Program-made: the position numbers and the translations under genes
Assembly: GCF_964031085.1 (NCBI RefSeq)
Contig: NZ_OZ035001.1
Coordinates: forward strand, 930,001 to 994,000
DNA from: Spiroplasma endosymbiont of Asaphidion curtum
Lineage (GTDB): Bacteria > Bacillota_I > Bacilli_A > Mycoplasmatales > Nriv7
DNA: 64,000 nucleotides
Direction of reading: 5' to 3'
Notes under the pieces: generated by a model
Databases searched by the model: none
What the model was told of the DNA's origin: nothing
The model's input: the letters and a program-made list of their open reading frames with translations, nothing else
In this document: in pieces, positions 43,516 through 53,169 of the stretch
Position numbering within the stretch: position 1 is the stretch's first letter
How the letters are laid out: the number at the start of each line of letters is the position of its first letter

Positions 43516-44597
43516 GCTGAATTATACTTGTAAGTGCAAGTAAATAAAATTGCAAAAAATCTCATATAAAAATTTCATGATGCTAAGTTTATTTTAGAAA
43601 AAACAAAGCAAGGAGTTTTTATATGGGTTACAAACATCTTGGCATATATGAAAGAATTTATATTGAGAATCAATTGAAGTTTAAAGTAAAAATTAGTGAA
43701 ATAGCTAAAAATCTTAATCGAAGTATTAGTACTATTATTCGAGAAGTCAATAGAAATAAAGATAGTAATCATTATTTTTCATTAATTGCACAAAATAAAG
43801 CAGAAAACAGAAAACAATCACATGTTTATTTTCATAAGTTTAAAAATAGAGAATTAGTAAAATATGTACAACAAAAATTACTATTAGGTTGATCGCCTGA
43901 ACAAATTTATGGCAGAATTAAAAATTTTCATAAAGAATGAATTATTAGTTTTAAAACAATTTACAATTGAATTTATTCTGGATTACTTGAAAAAGTTACT
44001 AATAAAAATTTAAGAAGAAAAGGTAAGAAACGAAAATCTCAAGAAAATCGCGGTAAATTTAATGGTAAATCAATTAAAGAACGAAATATTAATGTTAATA
44101 ATCGTATAACTGTTGGTCATTGAGAAGGTGATACTGTAGTATCATCACGAGGTAAAAGTAAATCATGTTTAATAACTTTAGTTGAAAGAACATCAAGATT
44201 TACTTTAGCAATGTTAGTTGAAAATAGAACTACTAAAGTTATTAACGAAAACATTAGCCATTATTTATCAATTCTTCCAAATAATCTTGTTAAGACTATA
44301 ACATTTGATAGGGGTAAAGAATTTTCTAATTGACAACAACTTGAAAAAAATTTAAATGTGAAAATTTATTTTGCTAATGCGTATTCGCCTTGACAAAGAG
44401 GTACTAATGAAAATACTAATGGTTTAATTAGAGAAAAATTTCCTAAAAAATTTAATTTTTCAAATACTACTAAAAATGCAGTTCATAAATTTATATTGTC
44501 TTTAAACCAAAGACCAAGAAAAATACTAAATTATCTTTCACCAATCGAATATTTGGTTAGAAAAATAATTTAGTTGCACTTAACTTTACAATTTGGC
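43516..44597 (+). mobile_element. IS30-type element (copy 5), complete
   Basis: 1082 bp, GCTGAATT to TTTGGC. Left flank ISa (ATGA), right flank ATTT of the rpsD upstream region; no matching duplication, so an adjacent deletion is likely. Confidence 0.95.
43623..44573 (+). CDS. IS30 family transposase
   Basis: 316 aa, intact, with HTH and DD(33)E. Start ATG after AAGGAG. One visible difference from copy 1: VINENIS for VVNENIS. Confidence 0.94.
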
Positions 44598-44691
44598 ATT
44601 TTAATAATACAAAATATGGTATGATGAAATCAATTAAGAGAAGCATAGTCTAATAACTGTGTGTGATTTACAACCCCTTAAATAAGTTGTA

Positions 44692-44720
44692 TTGACATTT
44701 AAAGAAGTAATTTATATAAT
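44692..44720 (+). promoter_or_regulatory. rpsD promoter
   Basis: TTGACA (44692-44697), 17-bp spacer, TATAAT (44715-44720). Matches the sigma-70 consensus at every position. Transcription would start near 44727, giving a leader of about 170 nt. Confidence 0.85.
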
Positions 44721-44724
44721 AAGT

Positions 44725-44894
44725 AAAGGCAATTAAATCACAGCCTTTAAACATAATTAAGTTGCAAATAGATTGCTTAATCTTTTACTTTAAGTAGCCT
44801 TTGCTGCGATGGCGAATAGTAATCTATCTTAATTAGAGTTTAATTTAAACTCACTGATTTTATAATGTCAAATATTGATAAGGAAGTTTTTATT
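44725..44894 (+). promoter_or_regulatory. rpsD 5' leader, possible S4 autoregulatory RNA
   Basis: Long untranslated leader with several inverted repeats: AAAGGC / GCCTTT (44725-44748) and GAGTTT / AAACTC (44836-44852), the latter about 30 nt before the SD. S4 represses its own mRNA through a leader structure in several bacterial groups. A structural match to a known S4 leader class cannot be shown by eye. Confidence 0.5.
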
Positions 44895-45509
44895 ATGTCA
44901 AGATATACAGGCGCTATTTTTAGAATTGCAAGAAGAGTTGGGTTTTCAATTTTAGAAACTGGAAAAGAGTTTTCTAAAGGAAAAAAAAGAACAACTGCTC
45001 CAGGACAACATGGAGCAAGGAGAAGAAAATTATCTAACTATGGTTTACAACAACAAGAAAAACAAAAAGTAAGATATATGTATGGTTTAAATGAAAAACA
45101 ATTTCGAAATACATTTTTAAAAGCTAAAAAAATGAGTGGTGTTACAGGAACTAACTTTTTAATTTTATTAGAATCTCGTTTAGATAACATTGTTTATCGT
45201 TTAGGTTTAGCAACAACAAGAAGTGCGGCCCGCCAATTAGTTAATCATAGTCATATATTAGTAAATAATAAGAAAGTTAATATCCCTTCTTATCATGTAT
45301 CAGTTAATGATAAGATTACAATTAAAGAACATTCTAAGAAACATCCAAAAGTGTTAGAAGCAGTTGAATTAAATGCTGGAACATTAGAATTTGTTAGTTT
45401 TGATCGCAAAAACATTGTTGGAACTTACCTTCGTTATCCTGAAAGAAATGAATTAAGTTCTGAAATTAATGAATCTTTAATTGTTGAATGATATAACCGT
45501 ATTATTTAA
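44895..45509 (+). CDS. rpsD: 30S ribosomal protein S4
   Basis: 204 aa. N-terminus [19 protein letters not shown], then the S4 signature [22 protein letters not shown] and the S4 RNA-binding domain [33 protein letters not shown]-type segment. Primary 16S binding protein. ATG 44895 is chosen over ATG 44865 because AAGGAAG lies 9 nt upstream and the protein then begins like other S4. Single-gene unit between a promoter and a terminator. Confidence 0.97.
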
Positions 45510-45540
45510 TATTAAATTAAGTATAATTATTAAAGATAAG

Positions 45541-45580
45541 TAAAAAGACTTAGAGGATTATCACTCTAAGTCTTTTTACT
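45541..45580. terminator. Bidirectional terminator between rpsD and the ankyrin gene
   Basis: 15-bp or longer stem AGTAAAAAGACTTAGAG / CTCTAAGTCTTTTTACT with an 8-nt loop; the A/T ends give U-runs on both strands. Serves the convergent rpsD and ankyrin genes. Confidence 0.88.
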
Positions 45581-45588
45581 ATTTAAAA

Positions 45589-46524
45589 CTATAAAGGATT
45601 TTCTTTTTCTCTTTGCTTTTGTTCTGACATTTCTTCACTTTTAAAAGTATATTCTGATAAATTTGGTAAAGCATAACCCACTTCTTGTTTTGTTTTTATT
45701 TCAGTATTAGTATTCATCATAACCCCTGATGTTCCTGCCTCGTCTCAATCTCTTTGTGAAATTTCACTAACTTTAAATTTTTTAGGATTTTTATTATCTG
45801 CTACAAATTCTATTTTTTGTTTGTGATCTCTTTTATGATTAAATAAAACTTTTTGTTGTTGCTGAATATTTTTTTCTATTGAACATATATTAGAATCATT
45901 TTTATTAATATTCCTATTAATTTGTTCTCACATTAAATTTCTTATTTCAAAATTATTAAAATATTCTCCAAGTTCAAATGATGTTGCCCCATTTAACCCT
46001 CTAATATTAATATTAGCATTTGCTTCTAAGAGAATAGTAGTTGTTATGACATCACTATTATAAACTGCTCAGTGTAACGGCGTATCAAGATTATTATTTC
46101 TAATATCAACATCAGTCCGATTTCTTAATAAAAAAATTGCTGTTGTAATCGCACCAGTAATTATTGTAATATGCAATGGAGCTCCAATATTATTAATAAC
46201 ATTGGCATTAGCTCCTTCACTAATTAATAATTGCATTGCTGAAATATTATTTACAAATGTCGCTTCATGAATTGGCATACTACCCATCATATTAGCAGTA
46301 TTTACATTAACACCTTTTTGAATTAACACTTGCATAAATGTTAATCCTGCAAAATTGCGACTTGCAATATGTAAAGGCGTATCAAGATTATTAAATAAAA
46401 TATCTGGATTTGCACCTCTTTCAATAAATAATTGTGCTAATCCAAAGTCATTTTCATTTAATGCTAAATGTAGGGGGGTATCACCACTAGAAGTAGAACA
46501 ATTAACATCAGCACCAAACTCAAT
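45589..46524 (-). pseudogene. Ankyrin-repeat protein, N-terminus removed by ISa
   Basis: About 311 residues remain. At least five ankyrin repeats are visible by the TPLHxA core: GDTPLHLALNENDF, LDTPLHIASRNFAG, GSMPIHEATFVNN, GAPLHITIITGAI, LDTPLHWAVYNSD. They are followed by a charged, non-repeat C-terminal tail of about 110 residues rich in Lys, Asn and Glu. Ankyrin proteins in host-associated bacteria often bind host proteins, but no secretion signal can be checked because the start is lost at ISa. Confidence 0.88.
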
Positions 46525-47608
46525 AGACTTCTTGCATTACTTATTAAAATAATTACAAATTATTTGTAAATAAAAAATACTATATAGTAATTTCTAACTT
46601 TTATTAGGTTAATACTTATGGATTTTATTAAATGTGTAAATTTTGACACAACAAAAAATTATTTTATTATTTAAATTTAATTTTAAATAAATATTTTATG
46701 TTATCTATAATTGCAAATTATAAATTGAAGCAATTAAATTAAATCTTAAACTAAATCGTTTTCTACGATTACGATATTTTTCAGTAATAATTTTAAATTT
46801 TTTAAAAATAGCAAAAATATTTTCAATAATAATTCTCATTTTTGAAATTAATTTATTATTATGTTTTTGTTCTTTATTTAAAGGGTTTTTCTTTGTTTTT
46901 TTCTTAGGTATTAGAACATTACTATGAATTTTTTGTATTCCTTGATAACCATTATCAACTATTAATTTAGTATTTTTTAAAATTGGGATTTTTGATTCTT
47001 TAAATAAACAAAAATCATGCTTTTTACCGAGAGAAAAATTTGTTGCAATAATTATTTTGCTTTCTTTTTCAATAATTACTTGTGTTTTAATAGTGTGTTT
47101 TTTCTTTTTTCCTGAATAAGATTGTTTTTGTCTTTTTTTGGGCGTTGAATGGGTGTTTCTGTAGCATCAATAATAATTGTTTTATCATTAAAATAATCAT
47201 TTATTAATGCTTTTTTACCAGCAAGTTGTTGAAAATCAGGATGTTTGATTAAAATATCTTCAATTCACTTGATATTTCGATAACAACTAGCTTCACTAAT
47301 ATCAAAACTTTTACCAAGATGAAAATAAGTACGATATTCTCGTCAATATGATAAAGTCATCAATAATCTATTTTCTAATGATAATTTATTATTTTTACCA
47401 CCTCTTTTAAACTTTTTTAACTCAGCTTCTTTTAAAATATTTAACATTTTATTAAAAGTACTTTGCTTTATTCCAGTTAATCGTAATAATTCTTTATCAT
47501 TAATAAAATTAAATTTATCAAATTTCATAATCTTAAATTCCTTATAATTTCTATTTTAAATATATTTTATAGGAATTTTGTTTAATAAATAAGTAATGCA
47601 AGAAGTCT
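46525..47608 (-). mobile_element. ISa, full length
   Basis: 1084 bp with complete ends. Flanks AAT (left) and ATT (right) do not match and the ankyrin gene does not continue on the other side, so one flank was exchanged or deleted. Confidence 0.93.
46705..47528 (-). CDS. ISa transposase, orfA/orfB by -1 frameshift
   Basis: 274 aa after slippage on the 7-nt run near 47141-47147. Consensus catalytic residues, no additional stops. Likely functional. Confidence 0.87.
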
Positions 47609-47720
47609 ATTGCTTTGAAGAAGTAAAACAATCAGTTAATTATATTATTTAATTACTAAACTAACCCGACCTTTCTTGTTATTGTCATTTTTATTCACCA
47701 CTATTTTATCATATTAATTG
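47609..47720 (-). repeat. Repeat R1, copy 2
   Basis: Matches 24960-25045 and 62697-62800. On the minus strand it includes TTGTGTAAAAATTCAA and GATAAAAT (possible -35 and -10), then GAATAAAAATGACAATAACAAG. Cut by ISa at 47608. Confidence 0.75.
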
Positions 47721-47792
47721 AATTTTTACACAATAAAAAATTATTAATTATTATTAAATTTTCACTAATATATATTAATTTTATATTTTTAC

Positions 47793-48077
47793 TTACTTAA
47801 ATCTATTATATTTATTTGTTACAGCATTACCTTTATAATTAATTCAACTATCATCATTTTTATTATTATATTTATTTCATAATGAACTTTTATATATTTC
47901 TTTTCTGATTTCTATTTCTGAATTAATATTTTCATTAATGTAATGTAATACATTTAATTTGTTTAAATTTGCCATTCTTAAATGTAATAAGTTATTTAAA
48001 TTCTTATGATTATATATTTTTGCCCCATATCCTAATTGTTGTTTTATTAAATGTGATACATCACTTTCGATGCTACA
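47793..48077 (-). pseudogene. C-terminal remnant of an unidentified protein
   Basis: About 95 residues: DVSHLIKQQLGYGAKIYNHK, then LNNLLHLRMANLNKLNVLHY and a charged tail ending KGNAVTNKYNRFK. Start removed by an ISa end fragment at 48078. Not recognised. Lies next to an ankyrin fragment but on the far side of ISa. Confidence 0.5.
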
Positions 48078-48078
48078 T

Positions 48079-48117
48079 TGCATTACTTATTAAAATAATT
48101 ACAAATTATTTGTAAAT
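48079..48117 (-). mobile_element. ISa right-end scrap
   Basis: 39 bp of the ISa 3' end (TGCATTACTTATTAAAATAA...) lacking the terminal AGACTTCT. Confidence 0.7.
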
Positions 48118-49199
48118 GCTGAATTATACTTGTAAGTGCAAGTAAATAAAATTGCAAAAAATCTCATATAAAAATTTCATGATGCTAAGTTTATTTTAGA
48201 AAAAACAAAGCAAGGAGTTTTTATATGGGTTACAAACATCTTGGCATATATGAAAGAATTTATATTGAGAATCAATTGAAGTTTAAAGTAAAAATTAGTG
48301 AAATAGCTAAAAATCTTAATCGAAGTATTAGTACTATTATTCGAGAAGTCAATAGAAATAAAGATAGTAATCATTATTTTTCATTAATTGCACAAAATAA
48401 AGCAGAAAACAGAAAACAATCACATGTTTATTTTCATAAGTTTAAAAATAGAGAATTAGTAAAATATGTACAACAAAAATTACTATTAGGTTGATCGCCT
48501 GAACAAATTTATGGCAGAATTAAAAATTTTCATAAAGAATGAATTATTAGTTTTAAAACAATTTACAATTGAATTTATTCTGGATTACTTGAAAAAGTTA
48601 CTAATAAAAATTTAAGAAGAAAAGATAAGAAACGAAAATCTCAAGAAAATCGCGGTAAATTTAATGGTAAATCAATTAAAGAACGAAATATTAATGTTAA
48701 TAATCGTATAACTGTTGGTCATTGAGAAGGTGATACTGTAGTATCATCACGAGGTAAAAGTAAATCATGTTTAATAACTTTAGTTGAAAGAACATCAAGA
48801 TTTACTTTAGCAATGTTAGTTGAAAATAGAACTACTAAAGTTGTTAACGAAAACATTAGCCATTATTTATCAATTCTTCCAAATAATCTTGTTAAGACTA
48901 TAACATTTGATAGGGGTAAAGAATTTTCTAATTGACAACAACTTGAAAAAAATTTAAATGTGAAAATTTATTTTGCTAATGCGTATTCGCCTTGACAAAG
49001 AGGTACTAATGAAAATACTAATGGTTTAATTAGAGAAAAATTTCCTAAAAAATTTAATTTTTCAAATACTACTAAAAATGCAGTTCATAAATTTATATTG
49101 TCTTTAAACCAAAGACCAAGAAAAATACTAAATTATCTTTCACCAATCGAATATTTGGTTAGAAAAATAATTTAGTTGCACTTAACTTTACAATTTGGC
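48118..49199 (+). mobile_element. IS30-type element (copy 6), complete
   Basis: 1082 bp with intact ends, set inside ISa debris. Flanks AAAT and AAAC come from different parts of ISa, so ISa sequence between them has been lost. Confidence 0.94.
48225..49175 (+). CDS. IS30 family transposase
   Basis: 316 aa, open and near-identical to the others; RRKDKKRK replaces RRKGKKRK in the linker before the catalytic domain. Confidence 0.93.
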
Positions 49200-49802
49200 A
49201 AACAAAAATCATGCTTTTTACCGAGAGAAAAATTTGTTGCAATAATTATTTTGCTTTCTTTTTCAATAATTACTTGTGTTTTAATAGTGTGTTTTTTCTT
49301 TTTTCCTGAATAAGATTGTTTTTGTCTTTTTTTGGGCGTTGAATGGGTGTTTCTGTAGCATCAATAATAATTGTTTTATCATTAAAATAATCATTTATTA
49401 ATGCTTTTTTACCAGCAAGTTGTTGAAAATCAGGATGTTTGATTAAAATATCTTTAATTCACTTGATATTTCGATAACAACTAGCTTCACTAATATCAAA
49501 ACTTTTACCAAGATGAAAATAAGTACGATATTCTCGTCAATATGATAAAGTCATCAATAATCTATTTTCTAATGATAATTTATTATTTTTACCACCTCTT
49601 TTAAACTTTTTTAACTCAGCTTCTTTTAAAATATTTAACATTTTATTAAAAGTACTTTGCTTTATTCCAGTTAATCGTAATAATTCTTTATCATTAATAA
49701 AATTAAATTTATCAAATTTCATAATCTTAAATTCCTTATAATTTCTATTTTAAATATATTTTATAGGAATTTTGTTTAATAAATAAGTAATGCAAGAAGT
49801 CT
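49200..49802 (-). mobile_element. ISa left part, truncated
   Basis: 603 bp from inside orfB to the left terminus (orfA start ATG 49722, A7-type run near 49327). The downstream part of orfB is missing. It removes the start of the symporter gene that follows. Confidence 0.92.
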
Positions 49803-50507
49803 ATTGATTTATTTATTAGTTTAGTGTGGCATACATTAACGATATTATTTTTTGGGATTAATCCAGTACAGTGATGAAAATTTGCTTGGAAACCGGTTAT
49901 TCAAGGTTTTGCAACGAAATCCTTTCAAGCAACAATTCCTATATCAATAGATGCCTTAAAAGATGATATGAAAATTAAAGAAGAAGCCGTAAACTTAGTA
50001 TTACCGTTATCCTCAACGATGGGATTAACTGGATGTGCTGGTGTTTGTTCAAGCTGGTGTCGTTTTAATGTTTGTTTATAACGGCGCTAGTAGTATTAAT
50101 AGTCAATATTCAGTATGGATTTGATTTTTAATGGGATTAATTGTTACCGTTATTACTTCATTAGGAATTGCTGGTGTTCCTGGTACAGCACCATTAGTTA
50201 CTGCTGGTGTTTTATCGGGGTTGGGATTTCCTGCTATGATACTATATATACTTATTTGGGAGCATTAGATGGTATTCTTGATATGGGAAGGACGGTGGTT
50301 AATGTTGCTGGTGGTTTACAAGCAACAACAATTGTGGCTTGTATGCAAAATAAAATTGCTGAACCGCAACTAATTCTTTTTAATTATCGTAAAAAAATCG
50401 TCAAAAAAATAAAAATAAAATTCACTAAACGATATTTTTTTCTCAAAACACACCTAACGGTGTGTTTTTATTTACCACTTATATTAATTATAGGCGGTTT
50501 TAATTAA
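49803..50507 (+). pseudogene. Dicarboxylate/amino acid:cation symporter (DAACS), truncated and frameshifted
   Basis: C-terminal half of a GltP/DctA-type carrier: FATKSFQATIPISIDALK (the HP1 serine-rich region equivalent), NLVLPLSSTMGLTGCAG, LGIAGVPGTAPLVTAGVLSGLG and LGALDGILDMGRTVVNVAGGLQAT, which matches the conserved last helix (DRxLDMxRTxxNVxGD). Frameshifts occur near 50047 and 50237 and probably near 50400. N-terminus lost to ISa. Would import a dicarboxylate or acidic/neutral amino acid if intact. Confidence 0.85.
50445..50469 (+). terminator. Terminator after the symporter pseudogene
   Basis: AAAACACACC-TAAC-GGTGTGTTTTT, a 10-bp stem with U-run. The symporter frame running through it supports a late frameshift in that gene. 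Confidence 0.8.
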
Positions 50508-50668
50508 GAAAAAGAAAATAAAAGATAGTTTAGCAATTAATAATTGAATGCGTTTTCATATTGTGAAAAGTGAAGGCAATTCAGCAATATTTATAATGTA
50601 ATTGCTATTATTTCTTATAAGGAAATGGTTAATTTCTAATAATATTATTTGAGGGGGGAAAAAAGCAA

Positions 50669-50694
50669 GTGGAAATTAATAAAATTATTTCACA
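50669..50694 (+). pseudogene. Start of a gene cut by an ISb end
   Basis: A strong SD (GAGGGGGGAAAAAA) precedes GTG at 50669 and eight or nine codons (MEINKIISQ), after which ISb terminal sequence begins. The rest of the gene is not adjacent. Confidence 0.4.
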
Positions 50695-50718
50695 AATTAA
50701 AGGTTATGTACCAAGTCT
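50695..50718 (-). mobile_element. Solo ISb/MITE terminal scrap
   Basis: 24 bp, AATTAAAGGTTATGTACC then AAGTCT, identical to an ISb or MITE left end. No partner end nearby. Confidence 0.7.
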
Positions 50719-50727
50719 AAAGAAAAA

Positions 50728-50968
50728 ATGCAAAAAAATATTACAACAGATAACTTTTTTATAAAAAAGTTATAACTATTTCAAATGAGTATGTAACTAC
50801 TCAAAATAAGCACAGCATTAGTAGAGCTCATGGACAGTCTAAAATAAAATTTAGTAATATAGAGTTTGATGAGATTTTTGGTTCGCAAAGTAAAGGCAAT
50901 ATCTTGTTTTCTAAGAATAATATGATAAATTTTCTAAAAAATTTAAAAATGCGTTGAAAATATATATT
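50728..50968 (+). pseudogene. Unidentified coding remnant
   Basis: Two overlapping frames, MQKNITTDNFFIKK and, after a shift near 50768, VITISNEYVTTQNKHSISRA ... FDEIFGSQSKGNILFSKNN. Reading stops at ISb (50969). I do not recognise it. A single frameshift would restore about 80 residues. Confidence 0.4.
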
Positions 50969-51348
50969 AGACTTGGTACATAACTATAACTAGCTTAATT
51001 CAAAATTATATATTCTTGAAATTAAGTTAAATCGTAATCCAAATCTTCTAATTCTTATTGCGATAACGATAAACTAGTATTTTAAATCTTTTTAATCTAG
51101 CAAAAACATGTTCAATGGCAATTCTAACTTTACTTAAAAAGCTATTATATTCCTTTTTATCTGGATTTAAAGGATTATTTTTACTCTTTTTAATTGGCAA
51201 TAATGTATTTTTATGAACATTTTGCAAACCTTGATATCCTGAATCAGCAATTAATTCTAATTTTGGATTTATAAGTGTATTTGATTTTAAAAATAACTTA
51301 TAATCATGAATACTGCCATAACAAAAATCTACTGAAATAATTTTATTG

Positions 51349-52430
51349 GCCAAATTGTAAAGTTAAGTGCAACTAAATTATTTTTCTAACCAAATATTCG
51401 ATTGGTGAAAGATAATTTAGTATTTTTCTTGGTCTTTGGTTTAAAGACAATATAAATTTATGAACTGCATTTTTAGTAGTATTTGAAAAATTAAATTTTT
51501 TAGGAAATTTTTCTCTAATTAAACCATTAGTATTTTCATTAGTACCTCTTTGTCAAGGCGAATACGCATTAGCAAAATAAATTTTCACATTTAAATTTTT
51601 TTCAAGTTGTTGTCAATTAGAAAATTCTTTACCCCTATCAAATGTTATAGTCTTAACAAGATTATTTGGAAGAATTGATAAATAATGGCTAATGTTTTCG
51701 TTAACAACTTTAGTAGTTCTATTTTCAACTAACATTGCTAAAGTAAATCTTGATGTTCTTTCAACTAAAGTTATTAAACATGATTTACTTTTACCTCGTG
51801 ATGATACTACAGTATCACCTTCTCAATGACCAACAGTTATACGATTATTAACATTAATATTTCGTTCTTTAATTGATTTACCATTAAATTTACCGCGATT
51901 TTCTTGAGATTTTCGTTTCTTACCTTTTCTTCTTAAATTTTTATTAGTAACTTTTTCAAGTAATCCAGAATAAATTCAATTGTAAATTGTTTTAAAACTA
52001 ATAATTCATTCTTTATGAAAATTTTTAATTCTGCCATAAATTTGTTCAGGCGATCAACCTAATAGTAATTTTTGTTGTACATATTTTACTAATTCTCTAT
52101 TTTTAAACTTATGAAAATAAACATGTGATTGTTTTCTGTTTTCTGCTTTATTTTGTGCAATTAATGAAAAATAATGATTACTATCTTTATTTCTATTGAC
52201 TTCTCGAATAATAGTACTAATACTTCGATTAAGATTTTTAGCTATTTCACTAATTTTTACTTTAAACTTCAATTGATTCTCAATATAAATTCTTTCATAT
52301 ATGCCAAGATGTTTGTAACCCATATAAAAACTCCTTGCTTTGTTTTTTCTAAAATAAACTTAGCATCATGAAATTTTTATATGAGATTTTTTGCAATTTT
52401 ATTTACTTGCACTTACAAGTATAATTCAGC
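51349..52430 (-). mobile_element. IS30-type element (copy 7) with ATTG target duplication
   Basis: 1082 bp, flanked by ATTG at 51345-51348 and 52431-52434. Removing it restores the ISb sequence TTTTATTGTTAAATAAATC, as in the 7487 and 59310 copies. Confidence 0.97.
51373..52323 (-). CDS. IS30 family transposase
   Basis: 316 aa, intact, DD(33)E. Same sequence type as copy 1. Confidence 0.95.
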
Positions 52431-52794
52431 ATTGTTAAATAAATCAATAATTATTTGTGATTTTAATGAATGTTGCCTTTTCTTACCAGAAAATAATAAT
52501 TTTAGTTTTTTTAATTCTTTCAATTGGAATTTCTGAAGCATCAATTGCTAATAAATTATTATTATTATTAGTACCCTTATTTTCCAATAATATCTTTTTA
52601 ATAATACGATATGTACTATATTCTTTTCAGTATTCTAAAGTCATAAGTAATTTTTGCTCTATTGATAATTTATTTGGTCTACCACCAATTTGTTTTTGTT
52701 TAGCTTCAGCTTCTTTTAAAATTTCTACCATTTTCATGAAAGTGAATTTTATAGTTTGGTAGGTGCAAAATGTTATAGTTATGTACCAAGTCTA

Positions 52795-52902
52795 ATGTAT
52801 TTTAAGGACAATCTTGAATTATTAAAATTTATTTATGAAAAAACTGGTATATGAAACACCACCGAATTTGAAAAAATAAAATTAAAGCATAAATTATCTT
52901 AG
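52795..52902 (+). pseudogene. Short unidentified ORF remnant
   Basis: 35 codons from ATG 52795 (MYFKDNLELLKFIYEKTGIW, then NTTEFEKIKLKHKLS) with one UGA Trp, starting directly at the ISb boundary. No SD, so probably the 3' end of a longer gene. Not recognised. Confidence 0.35.
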
Positions 52903-53000
52903 ACTGAAAAATATAAACACAAAAAGCGAGCAATAATTTATCATTGATATAAGTTATTTTTCATCTAACTATTCTGCATAAGGAGAAAGGAGAGAATAAA

Positions 53001-53093
53001 ATGAACAAGTGTAAGGACTGCAAATGTTCTTGTTCTGAGAGACATAACTGCAAAGATTGTAAGAAAGACAGTACTAGTAAACATAGTTGCTAA
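53001..53093 (+). CDS. Small cysteine-rich peptide, metallothionein-like
   Basis: 30 aa with 7 Cys: a CxxCxCxC cluster at residues 4-11, CxxC at 17-20 and a final Cys at 30; also 2 His and many Lys. A very strong SD (AAGGAGAAAGGAG) lies about 10 nt before the ATG, and a strong terminator follows 25 bp after the stop, so it looks like a real, separately expressed unit. The spacing fits Zn(II) or Cu(I) binding. No membership in a named family is claimed. No Trp/UGA. Confidence 0.65.
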   Translation: MNKCKDCKCSCSERHNCKDCKKDSTSKHSC

Positions 53094-53116
53094 CAAATTA
53101 AGACAATAAATAAATA

Positions 53117-53160
53117 AAAAATAGGTCTCTAACAAAGGAATTTTGTTAGAGACCTATTTT
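53117..53160. terminator. Strong bidirectional terminator
   Basis: 19-bp stem AAAATAGGTCTCTAACAAA / TTTGTTAGAGACCTATTTT with a short loop. Serves the Cys-rich peptide gene on one strand and rsh on the other. Confidence 0.9.
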
Positions 53161-53169
53161 GCTATATAT

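Larger units (their letters stand above)
50969..52793 (-). mobile_element. ISb with a nested IS30 and a MITE-type end
   Basis: Outer ends AGACTTGGTACATAAC and GTTATGTACCAAGTCT. The IS30 inside has a matching ATTG duplication. The orfA side lacks the normal ISb left end: after CATTTTCATGAAAGTG the sequence switches to the MITE version (TTTATAGTTTGGTAGGTGCA). The transposase gene also has an extra T near 51048 and a deletion near 52600, so it is dead. Confidence 0.88.
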
